Assembly (NCBI GenBank): GCA_004552615.1
Contig: SFNZ01000019.1
Coordinates: 1 to 24,382 of the forward strand
DNA: 24,382 nt
From: Bacteroidales bacterium
GTDB lineage: Bacteria; Bacteroidota; Bacteroidia; Bacteroidales; UBA932
Reading direction: 5' to 3'
The translations under genes and the position numbers were made by a program. The notes under the pieces are model-generated. The model saw only the letters and a program-made list of their open reading frames with translations, had not been told where the DNA came from and searched no databases. How positions within the stretch are numbered: the stretch's first letter is position 1; each line of letters begins with the position of its first letter. Positions 6,805-13,570 of the stretch are shown piece after piece.

Positions 6805-8537
6805 GCGGCAGTGACAGCAACGACTCTTCCGTCCACTGCAGGGACCACCTCCTCCATTCCGTAATAGGTCTGGACATATCCCATCGCGCATCCGGCTTTC
6901 ACTGCGGTTCCAGCTACAGGAGCCGTGGAATCGTCATCCACATCCACCTGCCAGAGCAACTGGCCTTTGGCCGGAGCCTGGACCGGAACAGCATGAGGAT
7001 ATCTCGATGCATATTCCTCTACATTGAACTTAGGCATCTCCACGACAGGGCGGACTACGTTTATCGGTGCACCGGCCTTGGCCCTGAGTTCCTCAAGCTC
7101 GGCATTGAAACGCTCCTTGGCCACGCCTGACTTGTAATCCCTGTACTGGCGCTCGTGCATTGCGAACTCGAAGAGTTCCTCATGGTCCTGTCCCTCGTCC
7201 CAGCCTTCTTCCTTCATCATCTGGCGGAACTTAGGCAGTTCGTCCGGGAACATGTCCTGCGGATTGCCGGCATAGAATTCCATTCCCTTTTCCTTCGCAA
7301 GTTCCACGATTTCCGGAGCAAGTTCTCCAGGAAGCTGGCCCATGCGGCCCAGAATCATGTTCCAGGTGTCCTTGTCGATGGTGGTCCATCTGGCCTTTCC
7401 GTTCAGGACATTCATGAGATTCATGAGGGAAGTGTTCTTCACGTACTGGCTGAACGGGGTCACGAGAGGAGGATAGCCGAGTCTCGGCCATACGTACTGA
7501 ACCTCATCGAAAAGCTTGACCATCAATGCGTCAAGGCTTATTTCAGGACGCCCGTGAGCCCTCTGGCCGGCATTGATCGCGCCCTGGAAACCTTTCAGGT
7601 CGGCCATCATGGAGCCCATCATTCCGCCCGGCAGGCCGCAACCTACGAGGAGGGATGACATCAGGCGGTTGGAAGGATTGATCCAGTAGCCGAGGAAATC
7701 ATCCATGAATTTCTGGGTGAGCCTGCGGACCTCCATGTAGGCGTCCATGTCCAGGTCCTTGACCTTGAATCCGTCAGCCAGCATCATTTCCCTGATGGTA
7801 ATCACGTCAGGATGTACCTTTCCCCATGAGAGAGGCTCGACTGCGACATCGAGATAATCAGCCCCGGCCCTTGCGACCTCAAGCATCGATGCTGCGGAGA
7901 ATCCAGGTCCGGTATGTCCGTGATACTGGACGATGAGATGAGGGTATTTCTTCTTGATTTCGAAAGTGAGCTGCGCGAGGAATGTAGGCCTGCCGACTCC
8001 CGCCATGTCCTTGAGGCAGATTTCGTCACAGCCGTATTCGACCACCTTGTCCACTATGGCCATGTAATATTCCACCGTATGGACAGGGGAATGGGTTATG
8101 GACAGGGCCACCTGCGAAATCATGCCGGCTTTCTTGGCGTATTCCACCGAAAGCTTCAGATTCCTGTGGTCGTTAAGTCCGCAGAAAGAACGGGCGATGT
8201 CAGTGCCCTGGGCTTTCTTGACCTTGAACATGAGTTCCCTCACATCTGCGGGAACAGGATTCATCCTGAGTGCGTTAAGTCCTCTTTCAAGCATGTGTGT
8301 CTGGATGCCGGCCTTGTGGAACGGAGCCGTCCACCTGCGCACGGCCACATTCGGATTCTCTCCGAACAGGAGGTTCACCTGCTCGAAGGCACCTCCATTG
8401 GTCTCGACACGGTCGAAACATCCCATGTCGATAATGGCCGGAGCCACTTCTTCCAGCTGGTCAACCCTCGGGACATATTTGCCCGAAGACTGCCACATAT
8501 CCCTGTAAACCAGGGAGAATTTTATTTCTCTTGCCAT
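6714..8537 (-). CDS. Biotin-dependent carboxyltransferase family protein (oxaloacetate decarboxylase alpha / pyruvate carboxylase subunit B-like)
   Basis: Residues 1 to about 300 form the carboxyltransferase TIM barrel. D13 in YRDMWQSSG, the candidate carboxylated lysine K176 in CLKDMAG, and the H206/H208 metal pair in QYHGHTG match the transcarboxylase 5S/OadA family. Residues 300-460 are the family's helical domain, and about 465-515 a Glu/Lys-rich linker. Residues about 520-593 have the fold pattern of a biotinyl/lipoyl domain, but an ungapped alignment to a canonical biotinyl domain puts T557-Y558-Y559-G560 where Ala-Met-Lys-Met should be, so there is no acceptor lysine. The enzyme would decarboxylate oxaloacetate or transfer CO2 using biotin on a separate carrier; the substrate could also be another beta-keto or malonyl compound. 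No biotin carrier or membrane beta subunit is nearby. The length of 607 residues is normal. A promoter lies at 8631-8661. Confidence 0.88.
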   Translation of the reverse strand: MAREIKFSLVYRDMWQSSGKYVPRVDQLEEVAPAIIDMGCFDRVETNGGAFEQVNLLFGENPNVAVRRWTAPFHKAGIQTHMLERGLNALRMNPVPADVRELMFKVKKAQGTDIARSFCGLNDHRNLKLSVEYAKKAGMISQVALSITHSPVHTVEYYMAIVDKVVEYGCDEICLKDMAGVGRPTFLAQLTFEIKKKYPHLIVQYHGHTGPGFSAASMLEVARAGADYLDVAVEPLSWGKVHPDVITIREMMLADGFKVKDLDMDAYMEVRRLTQKFMDDFLGYWINPSNRLMSSLLVGCGLPGGMMGSMMADLKGFQGAINAGQRAHGRPEISLDALMVKLFDEVQYVWPRLGYPPLVTPFSQYVKNTSLMNLMNVLNGKARWTTIDKDTWNMILGRMGQLPGELAPEIVELAKEKGMEFYAGNPQDMFPDELPKFRQMMKEEGWDEGQDHEELFEFAMHERQYRDYKSGVAKERFNAELEELRAKAGAPINVVRPVVEMPKFNVEEYASRYPHAVPVQAPAKGQLLWQVDVDDDSTAPVAGTAVKAGCAMGYVQTYYGMEEVVPAVDGRVVAVTAAQGSKVVKGEIIAFVEGSEDAAPVPEEGKE

Positions 8538-8630
8538 AAAAGTATATGATATTTATCAACCTTGCCAGCGGGCATCACATGATACGGCTTTGCCGGATAT
8601 GCAGTTCCTCAACAGGCATGGCATACCCGA

Positions 8631-8661
8631 CAAAGTTAAAAATTCCGAAAGAAAATCACAA
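8631..8661 (-). promoter_or_regulatory. Promoter of the carboxyltransferase gene
   Basis: On the minus strand, TTG (8659-8661), a 20-nt spacer and TAACTTTG (8631-8638) make a full match to the Bacteroidota -33/-7 pattern. Transcription would begin near 8624, leaving a leader of roughly 85 nt before the ATG at 8537. Confidence 0.6.
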
Positions 8662-8662
8662 G

Positions 8663-8721
8663 TACCTGCTCATTACTTGGCAGTTCCGCAGCCAGGATCA
8701 TGATCAAGCAGGTATTTTTTT
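8663..8721 (+). terminator. Orphan intrinsic terminator
   Basis: TACCTGCT (8663-8670) pairs with AGCAGGTA (8707-8714), extendable by three more pairs, and is followed by seven Ts (8715-8721). The loop holds a second hairpin between CTTGGC and GCCAGG. It points to the plus strand, but no gene ends just upstream on that strand: the carboxyltransferase is antisense and NigD ends 1.9 kb away. It may end a small unannotated RNA or insulate the tRNA promoter at 8732. Confidence 0.55.
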
Positions 8722-8731
8722 CACAAAGCTA

Positions 8732-8761
8732 TTGGAATCTCAGAAAAAGTGCTTATATTTG
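8732..8761 (+). promoter_or_regulatory. tRNA-His promoter
   Basis: TTG (8732-8734), exactly 19 nt, and TATATTTG (8754-8761) match the Bacteroidota consensus perfectly, ending 13 nt before the tRNA. Spacing and sequence are as expected for a strong stable-RNA promoter. Confidence 0.8.
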
Positions 8762-8774
8762 CAGTCCAAAATAT

Positions 8775-8851
8775 GGTGAGCGTAGTTCAGTTGGTAGAGC
8801 GCCAGATTGTGGTTCTGGTTGTCGTGGGTTCGAGCCCCACCGTTCACCCCA
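8775..8851 (+). tRNA. tRNA-His (GTG)
   Basis: A full cloverleaf can be folded. The acceptor stem GTGAGCG (8776-8782) pairs with CGTTCAC (8841-8847), with one G-U pair. The D stem is GTTC/GAGC. The anticodon stem CCAGA/TCTGG holds loop TTGTGGT with anticodon GTG at 8809-8811. The T arm is GTGGG-TTCGAGC-CCCAC. The extra G at 8775 opposite C73 at 8848 is the G-1 identity element unique to tRNA-His, which confirms the call. CCA is encoded (8849-8851). Confidence 0.97.
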
Positions 8852-8888
8852 AAAGAAAGCCGACCCCAAAGGGCCGGTTTTCTTTTTG
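8852..8888 (+). terminator. Intrinsic terminator of tRNA-His
   Basis: Immediately after the CCA end, AAAGAAAGCCG pairs with CGGTTTTCTTT (one G-U), with an inner CCC/GGG and a loop CAAA, followed by five Ts at 8883-8887. It is directly downstream of the tRNA. Confidence 0.85.
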
Positions 8889-9250
8889 TAATGTTCAGAG
8901 AGGTTTCCAGTTGATTTGGGCATAGGAGGCACAAAGCAAGCGGAGCAGCCCTTGGGCTGAGCTGCGCAGCTTGCTTTGAGCAGCCGTCCGGCGTATTTGC
9001 CGGCTGCGGTGCCGTGCGTCAGGCAAAGATCTTCGCAAGCCTAAAGCTTTCACCTTTGCATTGAGGCATTGTCGAGAGGCGCTATGGTTGCCGGAGGGCT
9101 CTGCCGGAGTTCCGCTTCGCTCCATCCACCCTTCGGAACTGCGTTCCTGTCGGGAGTCGCTCACAAGGCCGCGGCCGGCCATGCTCCGGCAGAGCCCTCC
9201 GGCAACCAAATAGCAATCTGCAGGCAAAAAAGTTATTCACGTTTCAATTA
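8889..9250. repeat. Palindrome-rich intergenic region without a credible gene
   Basis: I see no convincing gene here; the open frames have low-complexity Arg/Ser translations. Instead there are successive palindromes: CAAAGCAAGC (8932-8941) with GCTTGCTTTG (8969-8978), enclosing a CAGCCC/GGGCTG hairpin (8946-8959) and the 12-bp perfect palindrome AGCTGCGCAGCT (8960-8971); CAGCCG (8981-8986) with CGGCTG (9001-9006); GCAAAG (9023-9028) with CTTTGC (9054-9059); and the long inverted repeat 9086-9207 listed separately. None ends in a T run, so they are not ordinary terminators. Confidence 0.7.
9086..9207. repeat. Perfect 24-bp inverted repeat, MITE-like
   Basis: Bases 9086-9109 are the exact reverse complement of 9184-9207, with a 74-nt spacer. 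The match continues as GCTAT (9081-9085) against ATAGC (9210-9214) after a 2-nt bulge. The spacer holds smaller dyads (GGAAC/GTTCC near 9145 and GGCCGCGGCC near 9170). There is no coding potential I trust and no clear target-site duplication. It could be a small non-autonomous mobile element or a structured RNA. Confidence 0.65.
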
Positions 9251-9258
9251 TAATTTCG
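9251..9258 (+). promoter_or_regulatory. Weak candidate promoter of the AT-rich hypothetical gene
   Basis: TAATTTCG differs from TAnnTTTG at one position and lies 22 nt before the ATG at 9281. No matching TTG -33 element is evident. Confidence 0.25.
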
Positions 9259-9280
9259 TATCTTGTCAACAAAATCCTTG

Positions 9281-10108
9281 ATGGCAATGAAACAGATTAA
9301 GAATCTCTCCCCGGATATGTCAGTTGATAATAAAAATACAATCGGGTTTCTCCTTTCCGTCTTTTTATGTGCCTGGGGGATTCCTGCCGGAGCGCAATTG
9401 TCCTTCAAAATAGACAGTTTGCGGTTGCGAACGATCAGTGACTTCCAATACGATTCCCCTTATGTGTTGGATGATGTTTATGAAGGAGTGATGGTGAAAG
9501 GACCAATAGTATATATATCCGGTAGTTTGCATAATGATTCGGAGAAGGGAATAATCATTTATGCTTCTTCTCATAGTGTTTCTGATTATAAACCTATTGC
9601 GCATATTGAGTTCAATACTATTTTTGACTATCGTGGCCAAAGATATGAAACTGAACAAGAGGAAGTTTTATATGATTTTAACGTCCTTCCTGCATTTCCT
9701 CTGACAAAATACAGAAGTTTCAGACAAACAATAGCAGATAATGAGGAGATATGTATCCTATACCTCGGGCCGGGAGAATCAATCGAAGTGAATACTGATT
9801 CTCATTTCTTGAATAACAGCAAGTTCTGCCGCCTGAAAGAAAAACGTTGGCGACAAAGACACTTCTACCATAATGTACGTGAAGGAAAGAAATTGGAGAG
9901 GATTGCTTTTGAAGTATTTCCGAGTATTCAGATTGTCCCAAATGTGGTGATAGACGATAATGAGATGTATAATACTATCAATAGTTGCTGGAAGAATCGG
10001 GATCAGTCGAGAACAAGTTCCACCGGGCAGTGGTCGGAGCCGAAAATCTCGTTGTGTATTTCAGCATCGGCAATGCGCGGGCGGAGAGACTCTGAGACGA
10101 CGAAATAG
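9281..10108 (+). CDS. Exported hypothetical protein, AT-rich, tail overlaps xthA
   Basis: I do not recognise a family. The frame extends back to a TTG at 9263, but ATG at 9281 (or 9287) is a better start. A hydrophobic segment GFLLSVFLCAWGIPAGAQ with a likely cleavage after AGA indicates export. The mature part is rich in beta-strand-like stretches (IVYISGSLHNDSEKGIIIYA; ICILYLGPGESIEV) and may be a beta-sandwich; this is inference. The DNA is clearly richer in A+T than both neighbours (many ATA, TTA, GAT and AGT codons), suggesting acquisition. From 10003 on, the last 34 codons run antisense through the conserved 3' end of xthA, so the native C-terminus may have been lost. It stands alone between tRNA-His and xthA. 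Confidence 0.6.
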   Translation: MAMKQIKNLSPDMSVDNKNTIGFLLSVFLCAWGIPAGAQLSFKIDSLRLRTISDFQYDSPYVLDDVYEGVMVKGPIVYISGSLHNDSEKGIIIYASSHSVSDYKPIAHIEFNTIFDYRGQRYETEQEEVLYDFNVLPAFPLTKYRSFRQTIADNEEICILYLGPGESIEVNTDSHFLNNSKFCRLKEKRWRQRHFYHNVREGKKLERIAFEVFPSIQIVPNVVIDDNEMYNTINSCWKNRDQSRTSSTGQWSEPKISLCISASAMRGRRDSETTK

Positions 10109-10752
10109 TCCAGGCGCCAACCGGCATTGCGTTCGCGCGACCTGAAACGGTATGACCACCAGGAATATTTGACGGTATCAGGATTGAGCATGCGCCACGA
10201 ATCCACGAAACCGGAAGCGAGAAGCTCGGTGAACTTGCCCCTCTCCTCGTCGGTAAACCCGGCATTGCGCCTGTTCGAGGACGGATTCTTGATGTCGATC
10301 TCCTCATGGGCCACGTTCAGGTCACCGCATATTATCACGCCCTTCCTGCCGGCCAGACCGCAGACATAATTCCTGAAATCGTCCTCCCATTTCATCCTGT
10401 AATCCAGACGCTTGAGCTCATCCTGGGAATTCGGCACATACACGCACACCAGATAGAAGTCCGGCATCTCCAGCGTGATCACACGCCCCTCGTGGTCGTG
10501 CTCGTCAATCCCCATGTCATAAGTCACGGAAAGAGGCTCCAGCCTGGTATATATCGCAGTCCCGGAATAGCCCTTCTTGTCAGCATAGTTCCAATATGAC
10601 CTGTAGCCTTCGAACTCCAGGTCGAACTGCCCCTCCTGCATCTTGGTCTCCTGCAGGCAGAAAAAATCCGCATCAAGAGCCTTGAAGGAATCCTCGAAGC
10701 CCTTGCCGGCACAGGCCCTCAGCCCGTTCACGTTCCAGGAAATGAATCTCAT
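10003..10752 (-). CDS. xthA: Exodeoxyribonuclease III
   Basis: This Mg-dependent AP endonuclease/3'-5' exonuclease acts in base-excision repair. Hallmarks in order are ISWNVNGLRA at residues 4-13, the catalytic glutamate in LQETK (about 33-37), the YVPNSQ segment, the GDLNVAHEEID metal and catalytic loop (about 143-153), RLDYFVVS near 215, and the C-terminal GSDHCPVELVLD with the catalytic Asp-His pair. The length of 249 residues is right and all catalytic residues are present, so the convergent overlap with the upstream-strand hypothetical gene has not damaged it. It starts 16 bp after the cysS stop and is probably co-transcribed with it. Confidence 0.97.
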   Translation of the reverse strand: MRFISWNVNGLRACAGKGFEDSFKALDADFFCLQETKMQEGQFDLEFEGYRSYWNYADKKGYSGTAIYTRLEPLSVTYDMGIDEHDHEGRVITLEMPDFYLVCVYVPNSQDELKRLDYRMKWEDDFRNYVCGLAGRKGVIICGDLNVAHEEIDIKNPSSNRRNAGFTDEERGKFTELLASGFVDSWRMLNPDTVKYSWWSYRFRSRERNAGWRLDYFVVSESLRPRIADAEIHNEIFGSDHCPVELVLD

Positions 10753-10768
10753 GACTATCCTCCGCGCT

Positions 10769-12334
10769 TTATTCCAATGTCCACTCGGCCCCGTCCTTCG
10801 TATCCTTGACGACGATTCCGAGAGCCTTCAGATGATCCCTTATGCTGTCGCTCGTAGCCCAGTCCCTGGCGGCCTTGGCCTTTGCACGCTCCTCTATCAC
10901 CATTTCCATAAGCCCGGCGATAGTCTTGCCTGCACGTCCGGAATCCCCGGATTCGTCCACGAGGCCCAGCACTCCGTACACGATGTCGTCGAACAACCTC
11001 ACGAGCACGCGGATATCCTCCGCCGACAGAGTCCCCTTCTTCTCCTTCGCGGTATTGATGAGCCTTACCGCATCGAAAATATGGGACAATGCCACTGAAG
11101 TGTTCAGGTCATCGCACAGGGCTTCGTAAACTCCGTCGAACACAGCCTTGACCTGCTCCCCGGCTCCCCCGCAAGTATCAGGAGCCACATCGTCAATGAA
11201 CTCCCCGTATTTCATCTGCCATGGAAGACTTCCACCGTCTCCCTTGACATTGACGTCGATTCCGGCAGCTGCAGCGAGCGCCCTGAGATCCTGGGCAGCC
11301 TGCATCACCTTCCGGTAACCCTTCTCCGCAGCCTGCAGGGCCTCGTTCGAGAAATCCAGGGTACTGCGGTAATGCGCCTGCAATATGAAGAACCTGATGG
11401 TCATCGGGCTGTAGGCCTGGGAAAGCTTCGGATGCTCCCCGCTGAATAGCTGCGGCAGGGTGATGAAATTGCCGAGCGACTTGCCCATTTTCTGCCCGTT
11501 GATGGTAATCATGTTGTTATGAACCCAGTAGCGGACGCCCTGCGTCCCCCTCGAGGCCTCGTTCTGGGCAATCTCGCATTCGTGGTGCGGGAACATCAGG
11601 TCCATTCCGCCTCCGTGAATGTCGAACTCCTTGCCGAGATACTTCTCCCCCATTACGGAGCACTCAAGATGCCATCCCGGGAATCCCTCTCCCCACGGAG
11701 ATGGCCACCTCATGATATGCTCCGGCTCCGCCTTCTTCCAAAGCGCGAAATCGTACGGAGCTCTCTTGTCACCCTGTCCGTCCAATGACCTCGTGCCCTC
11801 GAGGGTGTCATCGAGATTGCGTCCGGAAAGGACGCCGTAATGGAACTGCCTGTTGTATTTCTGCACGTCGAAATATACCGACCCGTTGCTTTCATAGGCA
11901 AATCCGGCCTCCAGTATCTTCCTGACGGTCTCTATCTGCTCGATGATGTGCCCGGACGCCCTCGGCTCGATGGACGGAGGAGCCACATTCAGCATACGCA
12001 TCGCCTCATGATAACGCAGCGTGTATGCCTGCACGACCTCCATAGGCTCAAGCTGCTCCAGCCGGGCCTTCTTGGCTATCTTGTCCTCCCCCTCGTCGGC
12101 ATCATGCTCCAGATGGCCGACATCAGTGATATTGCGCACATAGCGCACCTTGTATCCGAGATGCTTCAGGAACTTGAAAAGCACGTCATAAGTCACTCCC
12201 GGCCTCGCATGGCCGAGATGGGCGTCGCCATAGACAGTCGGGCCGCAGACATACATCCCGACATGGCCCGGATGCACCGGCTCGAAAAGCTCTTTCTTGT
12301 GCGAAAGGGTATTGGTCAGATATAGATTTCTCAT
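10769..12334 (-). CDS. cysS: Cysteine--tRNA ligase
   Basis: This class I synthetase charges tRNA-Cys. Visible features are the zinc ligand C30 in YVCGPTVYG, HIGH-type HLGH at 39-42, the ligand C225 in WHLECS, H250 and E254 in PHHECEIAQ, and the KMSKS-type loop KMGKS at 282-286. The C-terminal helical domain and the anticodon-binding end (GIVVKDTKDGAEWTLE) are complete. At 521 residues it is somewhat longer than the E. coli enzyme, as in related Bacteroidales proteins. A weak minus-strand -7 match (CGAATATA at 12364-12371) lies about 30 bp upstream. xthA follows after 16 bp. Confidence 0.98.
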   Translation of the reverse strand: MRNLYLTNTLSHKKELFEPVHPGHVGMYVCGPTVYGDAHLGHARPGVTYDVLFKFLKHLGYKVRYVRNITDVGHLEHDADEGEDKIAKKARLEQLEPMEVVQAYTLRYHEAMRMLNVAPPSIEPRASGHIIEQIETVRKILEAGFAYESNGSVYFDVQKYNRQFHYGVLSGRNLDDTLEGTRSLDGQGDKRAPYDFALWKKAEPEHIMRWPSPWGEGFPGWHLECSVMGEKYLGKEFDIHGGGMDLMFPHHECEIAQNEASRGTQGVRYWVHNNMITINGQKMGKSLGNFITLPQLFSGEHPKLSQAYSPMTIRFFILQAHYRSTLDFSNEALQAAEKGYRKVMQAAQDLRALAAAAGIDVNVKGDGGSLPWQMKYGEFIDDVAPDTCGGAGEQVKAVFDGVYEALCDDLNTSVALSHIFDAVRLINTAKEKKGTLSAEDIRVLVRLFDDIVYGVLGLVDESGDSGRAGKTIAGLMEMVIEERAKAKAARDWATSDSIRDHLKALGIVVKDTKDGAEWTLE

Positions 12335-12394
12335 AATTGCCAGAAATAAAGGGTATTGAATTGCGAATATATGAATTTTCCGTCAATTTTCTTC

Positions 12395-12424
12395 AAAAAA
12401 TGTCAGTGGCGGTTCCCATTGACA
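12395..12424 (-). terminator. Intrinsic terminator of the UPF0104-like gene
   Basis: On the minus strand TGTCA-a-TGG pairs with CCA-c-TGACA around a 6-nt loop, followed by six Ts (complement of 12395-12400). It lies 27 bp beyond the stop of the gene ending at 12451 and upstream of cysS, separating the two transcripts. Confidence 0.7.
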
Positions 12425-12450
12425 CCGACGAACCGTATGGCCGGACTCCG

Positions 12451-13497
12451 TCACCCGCGGGAACTATCCGAGACAAACCCCACTGACTCAGCCACATACG
12501 AACATCCTCCACACAATATCATTGTCAGGGTCTGGGACTCATGCGAAAGAGTCGCGAACACTATGCCTATGCCGAACGGAATCCCGTAGACGGATGAAAG
12601 AGCCATTGCCACTATATAATGGAACGCCCCGAATCCCCCCGGAACAGGCACGAGAGAACTCAGGCTGCCGGCCAGCATCAGGAACAGGGCATCCGTTGCC
12701 CCGAGGCCGGAAAGCCTCGCCACGGCATCAGCCACATCACTTCCGAGACCCGCAGTGTCCATGCCCTGGACCGCCCAGAGCACCGACGCGCTCATCAGCC
12801 AGTAAAGTCCCCAGATGACGAGGCTCTGAATCAGGAACAGCCACGCCCGCTTCATCCTGAAACAACTCACGGCCCCTGACCAAAGTCCGGTCACGAATCT
12901 CCATATTGCCGAGAACGGCTTCCACCTGTCCCTGAACTTGTACAAAGCATATACTGAGGCCGCGCATAGAATCAACAGAATCAGCATGAAGCCCCATAGG
13001 CTGAGATTGAACCTGCCGGAGAACGGCCTGAGCATCCTGTCGATGAAAAATTGTCCGAAACGGCCCCACATCGCCGCAGCGAGCAAAGCCACGAGGAGGA
13101 ACATCATCAGCACATCCCAGATACGCTCCAGCACGACAGTACCGAGAATCCTGTCATAACCGGCCTTCCGGCAATGCCTCGCAAGCACCCCGCAACGGAC
13201 CAGTTCTCCGACCCTCGGCAGGGCCAGGTTCACCAAATAACCTATGTTCACGGCATTGAACACGGACTTGCGCGGAATTCCCTCCTCTATCGGTTCCATC
13301 AGCTGCCTCCATCTCAGGGCACGCACCCAGAAAGCCGCCACTCCGGCCGCCATGGCCACGCCGATGCATTCCCACCGGCAGTTCCTGAGTGCATCGAGGA
13401 AATCGCCCCACTTCACTCCCCTGAACGACAGGAAGAGCAAGAGCGCGGCAAGCGCAAGCGACAATGAATATTTCAGCAAATCTGTTTTTCTAACCAT
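12451..13497 (-). CDS. Lysylphosphatidylglycerol synthase TM-region / UPF0104 family membrane protein
   Basis: This multispanning inner-membrane protein of 348 residues has about eight hydrophobic segments. It shows the flippase-like pattern of the MprF/AglD (UPF0104) family: an N-terminal LLFLSFRGVKW, then FWVRALRWRQLM, NIGYLVNLALPRVGELVRCG (the conserved G-x-LVNxxLPR-xGE signature), VVLERIWDVLMM and a C-terminal SLVPVPGGFGAFHYI. Family members act in lipid flipping or glycolipid transfer, but the substrate here is unknown. I start at ATG 13497, because the open frame upstream (to 13719) lies antisense over the kinase gene. It is divergent from that kinase with a 73-bp gap. No soluble aminoacyl-transferase domain follows, so it is not a full MprF. 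Confidence 0.85.
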   Translation of the reverse strand: MVRKTDLLKYSLSLALAALLLFLSFRGVKWGDFLDALRNCRWECIGVAMAAGVAAFWVRALRWRQLMEPIEEGIPRKSVFNAVNIGYLVNLALPRVGELVRCGVLARHCRKAGYDRILGTVVLERIWDVLMMFLLVALLAAAMWGRFGQFFIDRMLRPFSGRFNLSLWGFMLILLILCAASVYALYKFRDRWKPFSAIWRFVTGLWSGAVSCFRMKRAWLFLIQSLVIWGLYWLMSASVLWAVQGMDTAGLGSDVADAVARLSGLGATDALFLMLAGSLSSLVPVPGGFGAFHYIVAMALSSVYGIPFGIGIVFATLSHESQTLTMILCGGCSYVAESVGFVSDSSRG

Positions 13498-13536
13498 AAT
13501 GGTGCGAAGATAATCCAAAATAATGAGAAAAATTAT

Positions 13537-13544
13537 TATTTTTG
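13537..13544 (+). promoter_or_regulatory. Candidate promoter (-7 box) of the PfkB kinase gene
   Basis: TATTTTTG is a perfect TAnnTTTG match 26 nt before the ATG at 13571, in an AT-rich divergent intergenic region. No good TTG element was found at 19-20 nt spacing. Confidence 0.45.
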
Positions 13545-13570
13545 TAAGATAACTCAAATTCTGGAACACT

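Noticed and set aside
7914..8549. 211-codon open frame on the plus strand
   Set aside because: Antisense to the conserved barrel of the carboxyltransferase; long shadow frames are common in this GC-rich DNA.
8696..8705. Palindrome GATCATGATC
   Set aside because: Short, and already within the loop of the orphan terminator; no second copy seen nearby.
8740..8934. Small minus-strand frame containing GARTHDNQNHNLALYQLNYA
   Set aside because: This is the well-known false protein produced by reading a tRNA gene backwards; the region is tRNA-His and its terminator.
8895..9227. 110-codon minus-strand frame in the palindrome region
   Set aside because: Arg/Ser/Leu-rich translation broken by inverted repeats; no start context and no recognisable domain.
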